NCBI RefSeq assembly: GCF_015352985.1
Contig: NZ_JACYXF010000001.1
Location: forward strand, 1 to 64,000
Source: Noviherbaspirillum malthae
GTDB taxonomy: Bacteria; Pseudomonadota; Gammaproteobacteria; Burkholderiales; Burkholderiaceae_D
Length of the DNA: 64,000 nt
Reading direction: 5' to 3'
The notes under the pieces were generated by a model that was not told where the DNA came from, searched no databases, and saw only the letters and a list, made by a program, of their open reading frames with translations. The position numbers and the translations under genes were made by a program. Below, in pieces: positions 52,874 through 61,784 of the stretch. Each line of letters opens with the position of its first letter. The stretch's first letter is position 1.

Positions 52874-54124
52874 TTGAGCACCCTTTACATACGCCTGCCG
52901 TCGCATGCCTTTGCGGAAAACCTGCAGCCGGGCATGCCGTTGTATTGCGAATATGCGTCGGCGACCAATAGCGGCGCGCTGGAACGCGAGGGCATGGCGG
53001 CCTTGCCCGACATGAGCGAGCTGGTACGCAAGGCACAGCGCGTGGTGCTGCTGCTGGCGCCGGGCGATGTCACGCTGCTGCGGGTGAAGGTGCCGCCGCT
53101 GTCGCCGGGGCGCCTGAAGGCCGCACTTCCGAATCTGGTGGAAGACCAGCTGATGAGCGATCCCGCCGAATGCGTAGTAGTCGCCGACGGCACACGCAAT
53201 GAAACGCGCACGGTTGCCGTCGTGCAGCGCTCCTGGCTGGAATTGCTGGCGCGCACGCTGACCACCTTGGGCGCGCGCAGCGTGGCGGCCGTGCCGGCGC
53301 AGCTGTGCCTGCCGGTGCAGGCCGATGCGGTCAGTGCCGCCGTTGCCGAACACGGCGGCGACATTGATGTGGCGGTCCGCCTGTCCGAGCAGGAGGGATT
53401 GGGCCTGTCGATCGTGCCCGACCAGCCCGAATCGGCCGCATTTGAAGTGATGCAGTCGCTGGCCATGGTGGTGCCGCAGGCGCCCATCGTGCTCCATGTG
53501 CCGCAGGCAAGGGTGCGCGATTACCAGGATTCGCTGCGCATCGCGCCGGCGCTGAGCGAGCGCATCACGCTGCATGCCGACAACTGGCCGCGCTGGATCG
53601 GCGCTGCCGCCAAGGCGCCGCTCGACCTGATGAGCGGACTGGGCGCCGCCGCCGGGCCGAAGTTCGACTGGTCGCGCTGGCGCTGGCCGGTTGCGCTGGC
53701 GCTGCTGCTGCTGACAATCAATCTGGTCGGCCTGAACGTCGACTGGCTGCGCATGAAGCGTGAAGCCGAAGTCTTGCAGGCCGGCATGGTGCAGACTTAC
53801 AAGGCCGCCTTCCCGAAGGAGACCGTCGTCATCGATCCGCTGGTGCAGCTGCGGCAGAAGCTCTCGGGCGGACAGCGGCAGGCCGGCCAGATCGCGCCTG
53901 ACGATTTCGTCGGGCTTGCCGCCGGCTTCGGCGAAGCCTGGAGCGGACTCGGGCAGGGCGGCAATGCCATCGCCGGACTCGAGTACCGCGATCGCAGCCT
54001 GACCGTGAAATTCAAGCCCGATGCCAACGTGCCGGCCGACCAGCTCAACAGCGCGCTGTCGTCGCGCAACCTGTCGGCAACGCAGTCCGGCAGCGGCGTA
54101 TGGCAGATCAGGAGCGGAAAATGA
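52874..54124 (+). CDS. gspL: Type II secretion inner-membrane protein GspL
   Basis: A 416-residue bitopic protein that recruits the ATPase GspE to the membrane. The cytoplasmic actin-like domain (residues 1 to about 270, with LAPGDVTLLRVKVPPLSPGRLKAALPNLVEDQLM) is followed by a single helix (VALALLLLTINLVGLNVDW) and a small periplasmic ferredoxin-like domain. The start is TTG at 52874, as no ATG is available near the N-terminus. The gspM start overlaps its stop as ATGA. Confidence 0.92.
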   Translation: MSTLYIRLPSHAFAENLQPGMPLYCEYASATNSGALEREGMAALPDMSELVRKAQRVVLLLAPGDVTLLRVKVPPLSPGRLKAALPNLVEDQLMSDPAECVVVADGTRNETRTVAVVQRSWLELLARTLTTLGARSVAAVPAQLCLPVQADAVSAAVAEHGGDIDVAVRLSEQEGLGLSIVPDQPESAAFEVMQSLAMVVPQAPIVLHVPQARVRDYQDSLRIAPALSERITLHADNWPRWIGAAAKAPLDLMSGLGAAAGPKFDWSRWRWPVALALLLLTINLVGLNVDWLRMKREAEVLQAGMVQTYKAAFPKETVVIDPLVQLRQKLSGGQRQAGQIAPDDFVGLAAGFGEAWSGLGQGGNAIAGLEYRDRSLTVKFKPDANVPADQLNSALSSRNLSATQSGSGVWQIRSGK

Positions 54125-54651
54125 ATGCAGCCACCAGCCGCGCGGGCGGCATGAAACAATCCTTTTCGACATTCTGGGGCGCGCGCAACAAGCGCGAGCG
54201 CAACATGCTGGCCATCGCCGCCGCCGTGGTCGTGCTCGGCCTGCTGTATGCGCTGCTCATCGATCCGGCGCTCAGCGGCCGCCAGGCATTGGAGCGCAAG
54301 CTGCCGACGCTGCGCCAGCAGTCGGCCGAGGTGCAGGCGCTGGCCAGGGAAGCCTCGAGCAGCGGCGTCGCGGCCCGCGCCAACGCCAATACGCCGCCTC
54401 CGCCGCCGATCACGCGCGAGCGCCTTGAAGCCTCGCTGTCGGAAAAGGGCTTGAAGGCGCAGAGCCTGAGCGTAACCGGCGAACTGGCGCGCGTGCAGCT
54501 CGCCGGCGTATCCTTCGCCAGCACCGTGGAATGGCTGACGGAGCTGCAGCGCACTTACAGCGTCGGCGTGGTCGATGCGGTGGTGGAAGCGCAGGCGCAA
54601 CCCGATACGGTGAATGCGACGCTGTCGCTGCGCCAGCAAAAGGCCCAATGA
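54121..54651 (+). CDS. gspM: Type II secretion inner-membrane protein GspM
   Basis: A 176-residue membrane protein with a cytoplasmic N-terminus, one helix (MLAIAAAVVVLGLLYALLIDPALSGR), a coiled segment and a periplasmic ferredoxin-like domain. A Pro-rich run of five prolines lies at about 94-100. It pairs with GspL in the inner-membrane platform. The start overlaps the gspL stop. The 90 bases before gspN are A-rich with several short ATGs. Confidence 0.9.
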   Translation: MNAATSRAGGMKQSFSTFWGARNKRERNMLAIAAAVVVLGLLYALLIDPALSGRQALERKLPTLRQQSAEVQALAREASSSGVAARANANTPPPPPITRERLEASLSEKGLKAQSLSVTGELARVQLAGVSFASTVEWLTELQRTYSVGVVDAVVEAQAQPDTVNATLSLRQQKAQ

Positions 54652-54744
54652 GGGCTCAATGCGGATTCAATGAGGGTCCCGTAAGGAAGCAATGAAAAAC
54701 GCAACGAAAGGCGCAATGAGCAAAGCAGGGGAGAAACAATAAAA

Positions 54745-55518
54745 GTGCGACGCCTCGTGATATGGTTACTGGCGGCGATCGTCAGCATGGCGCTGACGGT
54801 CATCGTGTTTTGTCCGGCGTCTTGGATGAGCTTGCTGCTGGAAAGGCAGACCAACGGCCGGCTGACGCTGGGCGACGCCCAGGGCACGCTGTGGAACGGC
54901 TCCGGTTTCGTCGGCGGCGCGCCCAGCCGCTCCGATCCGGTGACGCCGCTGCTGCCGGGGCGGTTCTCCTGGCGACTGTCGCCGCTGGTGCTGCTGGGCC
55001 AGGTGGATATTGCATTGGAGAACAAGGAAGCGCTGACCCAGCCGGTGCGCATTACCGGCAGCTGGAACCAGTGGCAGGTATCGCCGGGAGGCATGCACCT
55101 GCCGGCCGAGCGACTGGCCGGGCTGGGCGCACCGCTCAACACCATCCAGCCCGCCGGCCGCATGCTGCTGAGCTGGACGCCGCTGCAGCTGGCGCGCAAA
55201 GGCAATGCCGTCGAAGTCAGCGGCACGACGACGCTGCAGATGGACGACATCGCCTCGCGTCTGTCACCGATCAAACCGCTGGGAGCTTACCAACTGATAA
55301 TGGATTGGCGCGGCCAGCAGGCACAGCTGGCCCTGACAAGCAAAAGTGGTCCGCTGCTGCTGAGCGGCACAGGTTCGCTGGCCAACGGGAGACTGCGGTT
55401 TTCCGGCAAGGCCGAAGCAGAAGAAGGGCAGGAAGAAAGGCTGGCAAATCTCTTGAATTTGCTGGGACAACGCCGACGAGAAAACGGCAAAGATGTTATC
55501 GCGCTAGAGTTCAAATGA
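54745..55518 (+). CDS. gspN: Type II secretion protein GspN
   Basis: A 257-residue protein matching GspN: an N-terminal anchor helix (LVIWLLAAIVSMALTVIVFCPASW) and a periplasmic beta-rich domain with GDAQGTLWNGSGFV and FSWRLSPLVLLGQVDI. GspN occurs in a subset of type II systems. The start is GTG at 54745, preceded by AGGGGAG eleven bases upstream. Its last bases overlap the gspD start as ATGA. Confidence 0.9.
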   Translation: MRRLVIWLLAAIVSMALTVIVFCPASWMSLLLERQTNGRLTLGDAQGTLWNGSGFVGGAPSRSDPVTPLLPGRFSWRLSPLVLLGQVDIALENKEALTQPVRITGSWNQWQVSPGGMHLPAERLAGLGAPLNTIQPAGRMLLSWTPLQLARKGNAVEVSGTTTLQMDDIASRLSPIKPLGAYQLIMDWRGQQAQLALTSKSGPLLLSGTGSLANGRLRFSGKAEAEEGQEERLANLLNLLGQRRRENGKDVIALEFK

Positions 55519-57839
55519 AAAAAAATCGATCAGCAGAAACATTCCAGAAAACGTCCGGGAAGACCGCGGCAGGCCTGACTGCACCGTGGCGCCGCATCAG
55601 CGCTGCCGCATTGTTGCTGTGTGCCATGGCAGGCATGCCGAACGTCAATGCGCAGGACCCGAATTCCAACCAGGCGACGCTCAATTTCGTCGGCGCCGAC
55701 ATCGAATCGGTGGTCAAGGCCATCGGGCACTACACGCGTACCACCTTCATCATCGATCCGCGCGTCAAGGGCACCATCAACCTGGTGTCGGAAAAGCCGG
55801 TGAGCAAGCAGCAGGCGCTGCAGATGCTGGCTTCCTCGCTGCGGCTGCAGGGCTTCGCGATGGTCAGGAGCGACGGCGTCACCAAGGTGGTGCCGGAAGC
55901 CGACGCCAAGCTGCAGGCCGGCCCCATCCAGTCCACCGGCGACGTGCGCGGCGACCAGATCGCCACGCAGATTTTCCGTCTCAACTATGAGTCGGCCGCC
56001 AACCTGGTCCAGGTGCTGCGTCCGCTGATTTCGCCCAACAACACCATCAACGTCAATCCCGGCAACAACAGCATCGTCATCACCGACTATGCCGACAACC
56101 TCAAGCGCCTCTCGCGCATCATTGCCGCGCTGGATTCGCCGGCCGTGGGCGACCTCGACGTGGTCCCGGTGCGCAATGCGGTCGCCACCGACGTGGCGGT
56201 GATGGTCAACCGCCTGCTCGAACAGAGCGGTCCGGCCGCCGGCGGCGACGCCGGCCGGGTCTCCGTGCTGGCCGATACCCGCACCAATTCGCTGATCGTG
56301 CGCGCGCCGTCGGTGGCGCGCGCCAACCTGGCCAAGTCGCTGATCGCCAAGCTCGACCAGCAGACTTCGCAGCCCGGCAACGTGCATGTGGTCTACCTGC
56401 GCAATGCCGATGCCGTGCGGCTGGCGCAGACGCTGCGGGCGGTGGTCGCCTCCGACCCGAATGCCCAGGCCAACCTCGGCAGCCAGCAGCAGCCGCAGCA
56501 GCTTCAGCAGCAGCCGCAGCAGGTTTCGCCCGGCTCCCAGACCCAGCTCGGCCAGGGCGCGCTGAACCAGAACTCGCAGTCGACCAACCCCTTGCCGACA
56601 GGCGGCGCAGGCGGCTTCATCCAGGCCGATCCGGCAACCAACGCCCTCATCATTACCGCCAGCGAAGCGGTCTACCGCAACCTGCGCGCGGTGATCGACC
56701 AGCTCGATGCGCGCCGCGCGCAGATCTATGTGGAAACCCTGATCGTCGAAGTCAGCGCCGACCGCGCCGCCGAACTCGGCATCCAGTGGGCCGGCCTGTC
56801 GGGCGACGCCAGCAGCAGCTACCGGGTCGGCGGAGCGACAGGGTTTACCACCCAAGGCTCCGGCACCAACCTGATCAGCCAGGCCATCTCGCAAGTAACC
56901 AACGGCACGCCGCTGCCTCCGGGCAACGGTTTGAACCTCGGCATCTTCCGCCAGATCGGCGGTTCGCTGACCTTGGGCGTGCTGGCCCGGGCGCTGGAAT
57001 CCGAAGGCAATGCCAACATCCTGTCGATGCCCAACCTGATCACGCTCGACAACGAGGAAGCCCGCATCATCGTCGGCCAGAACGTGCCTTTCGTGACCGG
57101 CCAGTTCACCACGGCGGCCTCCGGCGGCGCTGCCGGCGTCAACCCCTTCCAGACCATCGAACGCAAGGACGTGGGCCTGTCGCTGCGCGTGCGGCCGCAG
57201 GTCTCCGAAGGCGGCACGGTCAAGATGGCGATCTACCAGGAGACGTCGAACATCCAGCCGACCAGCAATGCGTCCGACATCATCACCAACAAGCGCTCGA
57301 TCGAAACCAACGTGCTGGTCGATGACGGTCAGATCATCGTGCTCGGCGGCCTGATCGAGGACCGCGTCACCGACGGCGTCGAGCAGGTGCCCGGACTGGG
57401 CAACCTGCCGGTCGTCGGCAACCTGTTCAAGTACCGCAACCGCTCGGGCCGCAAGACCAACCTGATGGTCTTCCTGAAGCCGACGGTCCTGCGCACCAAT
57501 GATCAAAGCATCAACCTTGCAGCGGACCGCTACGACTACATACGGAACGTCCAGGGCAATGCACAGTCAACCCATCCTCTGCTGCTGCGCGACGTCAACA
57601 CCCCGGTCGTGCCGCCGCTGCAGAACGGCCGCGCGGTAGGCGGCGGTCTGGTCAATATCGACCCCCGTGCGGAAACTCCCGCCGGCACCGTCGACAACCC
57701 GCCGCCCCTGTCGCCCAACCGTGCGCCGCCCGCTCCGCCCGAGCCGATGCCTGCGCCGTCGCAGGGACCGGTGCCGACACCTTCTCCGGTGCCGGGGACC
57801 AGCCAGCAGCAGGGCGCCCCCGCAACCAACAGACAATAG
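55515..57839 (+). CDS. gspD: Type II secretion secretin GspD
   Basis: A 774-residue outer-membrane secretin. A signal peptide with a long basic lead ends near NVNAQDPN. The N0 domain (LNFVGADIESVVKAIGHYT) and N1-N3 domains follow, with an asparagine- and glutamine-rich linker in N3 at about 325-350. The secretin core carries VPFVTGQFTT, QTIERKDVGLSLRVRPQV and VPGLGNLPVVGNLFKYR. A Pro-rich tail of about 90 residues ends it. ATG at 55515 overlaps gspN. No separate pilotin gene was seen nearby. Confidence 0.95.
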   Translation: MKKNRSAETFQKTSGKTAAGLTAPWRRISAAALLLCAMAGMPNVNAQDPNSNQATLNFVGADIESVVKAIGHYTRTTFIIDPRVKGTINLVSEKPVSKQQALQMLASSLRLQGFAMVRSDGVTKVVPEADAKLQAGPIQSTGDVRGDQIATQIFRLNYESAANLVQVLRPLISPNNTINVNPGNNSIVITDYADNLKRLSRIIAALDSPAVGDLDVVPVRNAVATDVAVMVNRLLEQSGPAAGGDAGRVSVLADTRTNSLIVRAPSVARANLAKSLIAKLDQQTSQPGNVHVVYLRNADAVRLAQTLRAVVASDPNAQANLGSQQQPQQLQQQPQQVSPGSQTQLGQGALNQNSQSTNPLPTGGAGGFIQADPATNALIITASEAVYRNLRAVIDQLDARRAQIYVETLIVEVSADRAAELGIQWAGLSGDASSSYRVGGATGFTTQGSGTNLISQAISQVTNGTPLPPGNGLNLGIFRQIGGSLTLGVLARALESEGNANILSMPNLITLDNEEARIIVGQNVPFVTGQFTTAASGGAAGVNPFQTIERKDVGLSLRVRPQVSEGGTVKMAIYQETSNIQPTSNASDIITNKRSIETNVLVDDGQIIVLGGLIEDRVTDGVEQVPGLGNLPVVGNLFKYRNRSGRKTNLMVFLKPTVLRTNDQSINLAADRYDYIRNVQGNAQSTHPLLLRDVNTPVVPPLQNGRAVGGGLVNIDPRAETPAGTVDNPPPLSPNRAPPAPPEPMPAPSQGPVPTPSPVPGTSQQQGAPATNRQ

Positions 57840-57856
57840 ACAGTAGGAATGCAGTA

Positions 57857-59296
57857 ATGAGTACAGTTCTCACCGATGCCCGTCTTCTCCCGTACGCCTT
57901 TGCCCGCGACCATGCGCTGCTCGCGCGCCGCAGCGAGGCCGCCGGCAATGCCGTCGAAGTTTGGGTATCGGATGCCACCGTGCCCTCGGCAATCGCCGAA
58001 GTCAGCCGCCGTTTCGGCCGCGTCAAGCTGAAGTCGCTGCCGCGGGAAGACCTCGAAGCGGCCATTGCCAAGGCCTATGCCGGCTCCGGCAACGATGCCG
58101 CGCAGGTGGTCGACGAAGTCGAATCCGATCTCGACCTCGCCAAGCTGATGCTCGACATGCCGGCCATCGAGGACTTGCTGGAATCGGCCGACGACGCGCC
58201 GGTCATCCGCATGATCAATGCGCTGCTCACGCAGGCGCTGCGCGAAGAGGCGTCGGATATCCACATCGAGCCCTTTGAACAGATCTCGGTGGTGCGCTTC
58301 CGCGTCGATGGCGCGCTGCGCGACATCGTGCGGCCGAAGAAGGCGATCCACGCGTCGCTGATTTCCCGCATCAAGATCATGGCCCAGCTCGACATCGCCG
58401 AGAAGCGCCTGCCGCAGGACGGCCGCATCACGCTGCGCGTCGGCGGCAAGCCGGTCGATGTCCGCGTTTCCACGCTGCCCACCGGCCACGGCGAACGCGC
58501 GGTGCTGCGTCTGCTCGACAAGGAAGGCGGCCGCATGGACTTGAGCCATCTCGGCATGAGCCCGGACGTCATGCAGCAGTTCGACCACCTGATCAGCCAG
58601 CCGCACGGCATCGTGCTGGTCACCGGTCCGACCGGTTCCGGTAAGACCACCACGCTGTATGCGGCGCTGACCAGGCTGAACGCGCCGGCCACCAACATCC
58701 TGACGGTGGAAGATCCGATCGAATACGAACTCCCCGGCGTCGGTCAGACCCAGGTCAATGCCCGCATCGACATGACCTTCGCCAAGGCCTTGCGCGCCAT
58801 CCTGCGCCAGGATCCGGACATCATCATGATCGGCGAGATCCGCGACCTGGAAACCGCGCAGATCGCGGTGCAGGCGTCATTGACTGGCCACCTGGTGCTG
58901 GCGACCCTGCACACCAACGATTCGGCCTCGGCCGTGACCCGTCTGCTCGACATGGGCATCGAACCCTTCCTGCTGTCGTCCTCGCTGCTCGGCGTGGTCG
59001 CCCAGCGCCTGGTACGCAAGCTGTGTCCGGTGTGCCGCCAGTACGACGGCCAGGAATGGCATGCGGTCGGCTGCGACAAATGCGGCCAGACCGGCTATCA
59101 GGGCCGCGTCGGCGTCTACGAATTGCTGACCACCACCGACCAGATCCGCAAGCAGATCCATGACCAGGCGCCGGAAGCCGAAATCCGTGCCACCGCCCAG
59201 CGCGACGGCATGAAGACCATGCGCGAGGACGGCGAACGCTGGCTGGCCGACGGCACCACCACGCAAGCGGAACTGCTGCGCGTGACCAAGGACTGA
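57857..59296 (+). CDS. gspE: Type II secretion ATPase GspE
   Basis: A 479-residue cytoplasmic ATPase that powers pseudopilus assembly. Walker A is GPTGSGKTT at 257-265, Asp-box and Walker B lie in DPIEYELPG and RAILRQDPDIIMIGEIRD, and a tetracysteine zinc site (CPVC, CDKC) is at about 393-420. The N-terminal domain for GspL binding is short. It follows gspD by 17 bases and precedes gspF by four. Confidence 0.96.
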   Translation: MSTVLTDARLLPYAFARDHALLARRSEAAGNAVEVWVSDATVPSAIAEVSRRFGRVKLKSLPREDLEAAIAKAYAGSGNDAAQVVDEVESDLDLAKLMLDMPAIEDLLESADDAPVIRMINALLTQALREEASDIHIEPFEQISVVRFRVDGALRDIVRPKKAIHASLISRIKIMAQLDIAEKRLPQDGRITLRVGGKPVDVRVSTLPTGHGERAVLRLLDKEGGRMDLSHLGMSPDVMQQFDHLISQPHGIVLVTGPTGSGKTTTLYAALTRLNAPATNILTVEDPIEYELPGVGQTQVNARIDMTFAKALRAILRQDPDIIMIGEIRDLETAQIAVQASLTGHLVLATLHTNDSASAVTRLLDMGIEPFLLSSSLLGVVAQRLVRKLCPVCRQYDGQEWHAVGCDKCGQTGYQGRVGVYELLTTTDQIRKQIHDQAPEAEIRATAQRDGMKTMREDGERWLADGTTTQAELLRVTKD

Positions 59297-59300
59297 GGCC

Positions 59301-60521
59301 ATGCCCGCATTTCGTTACGAAGCCGTCGATGCCGCGGGTGCCACCCGCAAGGGCGTCGTCAATGCCGACAGCGCCCGCGCGGCGCGCTCGGACCTGCGCG
59401 CGCAGGGGCTGGTGCCCATCGTGGTCGATGCCATCGCGGCTCAGGTCGACGAACTCGGCCAGGCCCGCAGCCGCGCCTTCGGCGACAAGCTGTCGACCAC
59501 CGAGCTGGCGCTGTTCACGCGCCAGCTGGCCAGTTTGCTGGAGGCCAGCCTGCCGCTGGAGCAGGCCTTCACCGCCTTGCTGGAACAGGCCGAGCGCACC
59601 TACGTGCGCGACCTGGTGGCTTCGATCCGCGCCGAAGTGATGGGCGGTTCCTCGCTGTCGGATGCGCTGTCCAAGCATCCGCGCGACTTCGCCGACATCT
59701 ACCGCGCGCTGGTGGCCTCGGGTGAACAGATCGGCCAGCTGTCGCGCGTGCTGTCGCGGCTGGCCGACTACATCGAGCGCCGCAATGCACTGGTGCAGAA
59801 GGTGAGGCTGGCCTTCACCTATCCGGCCATCGTCACCGTGGTCGCGTTCGCGATCGTGATCTTCCTGCTGGCCTATGTCGTGCCGCAGATCGTCTCGGTG
59901 TTCGCCAACACCAAGCAGAAGCTGCCGCTGCTGACCGTCATCATGCTCGCCATTTCCGACTTCGTGCGCAGCTACGGCTGGATCGTCGCGCTGGTGCTGG
60001 TCGGCGCCTACCTGGTGTGGCGCAATGCGCTGAAGAACCCCGCGGTGAAGTACCGCTGGCACAGCTGGCTGCTCACGGCGCCGCTCTATGGCAAGTTCGA
60101 GCGCAGCCTCAACACCGCGCGTTTCGCCAGCACGCTGGCCATCACCACCGGTTCCGGCGTGCCTATCCTGCGCGCGCTGCAGACCAGCCGCGATACCTTG
60201 TCCAACGTGGCCATGCGCGAGCAGGTCGAGGAAGCAACCACCAGCGTGCGCGAAGGCGTAGGCCTGGCGCGTGCACTGTCTGCGCACAAGCATTTTCCGC
60301 CGATGCTGATCCACATGATCCGCGCCGGTGAAGTCACCGGCGAACTGCCCGCCATGCTGGAGCGCGCTTCCAATGCGCAGGAGCAGGACCTGGAGCGGCG
60401 TGCGCTGACCATTGCCGGCCTGCTGGAACCCGCGCTGATCCTGGTGATGGGCGTGGTGGTGCTGCTGATCGTGCTGGCCGTGCTCATGCCGATCATCGAG
60501 ATCAACCAGCTGGTGCGCTGA
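59301..60521 (+). CDS. gspF: Type II secretion inner-membrane protein GspF
   Basis: A 406-residue polytopic platform protein. Two T2SF domains are visible (LALFTRQLASLLEASLPLEQAF near 65-90; SLNTARFASTLAITTGSGVPILRAL near 265). Three membrane helices at about 170-195, 222-240 and 375-402 fit the family. It follows gspE by four bases and is followed 67 bases later by gspC. Confidence 0.96.
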   Translation: MPAFRYEAVDAAGATRKGVVNADSARAARSDLRAQGLVPIVVDAIAAQVDELGQARSRAFGDKLSTTELALFTRQLASLLEASLPLEQAFTALLEQAERTYVRDLVASIRAEVMGGSSLSDALSKHPRDFADIYRALVASGEQIGQLSRVLSRLADYIERRNALVQKVRLAFTYPAIVTVVAFAIVIFLLAYVVPQIVSVFANTKQKLPLLTVIMLAISDFVRSYGWIVALVLVGAYLVWRNALKNPAVKYRWHSWLLTAPLYGKFERSLNTARFASTLAITTGSGVPILRALQTSRDTLSNVAMREQVEEATTSVREGVGLARALSAHKHFPPMLIHMIRAGEVTGELPAMLERASNAQEQDLERRALTIAGLLEPALILVMGVVVLLIVLAVLMPIIEINQLVR

Positions 60522-60588
60522 CACCAGTGCCGCGACAGGAACGCCGGGAGGTGCCGAAAATGATAATTAGAACGAGAAAAGGAATGAG

Positions 60589-61413
60589 ATGAAGCGCTTG
60601 CCGCTCGCCATCAGTTTTGTGCTGTTCATCCTGCTGTGCGCATCGATCGCATACTGGGGCATGCAGATGTTCAAACCGCCGCTGCGGCCGGTGGCAGCGC
60701 CGCCGCGCGCCGCAGCGCCGGAAGTGCGGCCGGAAGGCGCCACGGCGCTGTTCGGCGGACGCACCGCGCCGGCTGCGGTTGCCAGCAACTATCAGCTGCG
60801 CGGCGTGATCTTTTCCGGAAATGCCCGCGACAGCGTGGCCATCATCAGCGCCGACGGCAAGCCGCCGCAGGCCATTCGGGTCGACAGTGAAGTGGTGCCC
60901 GGCGTCACGATCAAGGAAGTGCATCCCGGGTATGTGGTCCTGCTGGAAAACGGCGCGACCAAGCGGGTGGAGCTGCCGGAAACCGGCAGGGACGCCGGCA
61001 TTACATCGACCGCAGCGCCGCGTCCGGGAAACCAGCCCACGCCTCCCACGCCCGCAGGACGCGGCATGGCTACCCGTCCGGCACCTGCCGCACCGAACCA
61101 GCAGCAGGCAACGCCTGCCGCACAACAGCAGGCGCCTCAGCAGCCGGCATTCGCCGCGCCGCAGCCTGCCGCAGCGCCGCCGGCTGCGACAACCGCACCT
61201 GCTGCACCGGCAGCAACACCGCAGGCGCCGGTGACCAATGCGCCGCCGACCGTGGTCGTCAATCCGGCGCCGCAAGCCGGCAACACAGGTGCTGCCCCGG
61301 CCGCACCGCCGGCGGGCGCATTGACTCCCACGCCGCAGCCTGCCACACCGGGCTCGATCGGCTCCAGCGGCAGATCTACGGTGCCCGGTTCGCCGCCGCT
61401 GCAAAGCCGGTAG
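60589..61413 (+). CDS. gspC: Type II secretion protein GspC (HR domain, no PDZ)
   Basis: A 274-residue protein with one N-terminal helix (LAISFVLFILLCASIAYWGMQMF), a homology-region (HR) domain at about 50-130 (LFGGRTAPAAVASNYQLRGVIF, GDSVAII-like) and a long Ala/Pro/Gln-rich tail from about 140 to the end. No PDZ or coiled-coil domain follows, so it is a short variant. It links the inner-membrane platform to the secretin in the usual model. It is the last gene of the cluster. Confidence 0.85.
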   Translation: MKRLPLAISFVLFILLCASIAYWGMQMFKPPLRPVAAPPRAAAPEVRPEGATALFGGRTAPAAVASNYQLRGVIFSGNARDSVAIISADGKPPQAIRVDSEVVPGVTIKEVHPGYVVLLENGATKRVELPETGRDAGITSTAAPRPGNQPTPPTPAGRGMATRPAPAAPNQQQATPAAQQQAPQQPAFAAPQPAAAPPAATTAPAAPAATPQAPVTNAPPTVVVNPAPQAGNTGAAPAAPPAGALTPTPQPATPGSIGSSGRSTVPGSPPLQSR

Positions 61414-61484
61414 GGCCGGACGCTGCGGCTTCAGTATGAATACCGGTCCCGTGCAGCAATCGGGCCGGATCAGGTTCTCGCTTC

Positions 61485-61688
61485 TTACTTCTCTTCTTCG
61501 GAAGATCCTGCAAGCTTGCCGAACAGGCGGGCATGCAGGCTGAGCCCGCCCCCATGCTTGGCGCCGGTGCCGGCGAGCGCCTTGCGCTTGGCTCCGGCCA
61601 CGACGGCATTGCGGGCCTTCAGAGGCTGTTGCGAGGGTTCGACGCGAATCGTCATCTTCTGCCGTTTCGCGAGCGCCTTGTTTGCCAT
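61485..61688 (-). CDS. Small basic protein of unknown function
   Basis: A 67-residue protein, strongly basic in its first 45 residues and Gly/Leu/Ser-containing after that, with a charged end (SSEEEK). No family is recognised. The ATG at 61688 has no strong binding site; reading frame and position, between gspC and hslU, are the main support. It might be a nucleic-acid-binding peptide. Conservation of the frame in relatives would be needed to confirm it. Confidence 0.45.
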   Translation of the reverse strand: MANKALAKRQKMTIRVEPSQQPLKARNAVVAGAKRKALAGTGAKHGGGLSLHARLFGKLAGSSEEEK

Positions 61689-61784
61689 TGCAGTGTCCTG
61701 AGTATCATTCCATGCGCCGGGTCCTTTACATGAGCAGGGGAATTCAGGTCATGCAAAGGGCCGGGATGGTTCTTGAGACAGTTT

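Noticed and set aside
55530..57506. Very long open frame antisense to gspD
   Set aside because: It is a by-product of GC-rich codon use opposite a well-supported secretin; its translation is His/Arg/Gly-rich with no domain. The same applies to 39477-40859 and 58824-60524.
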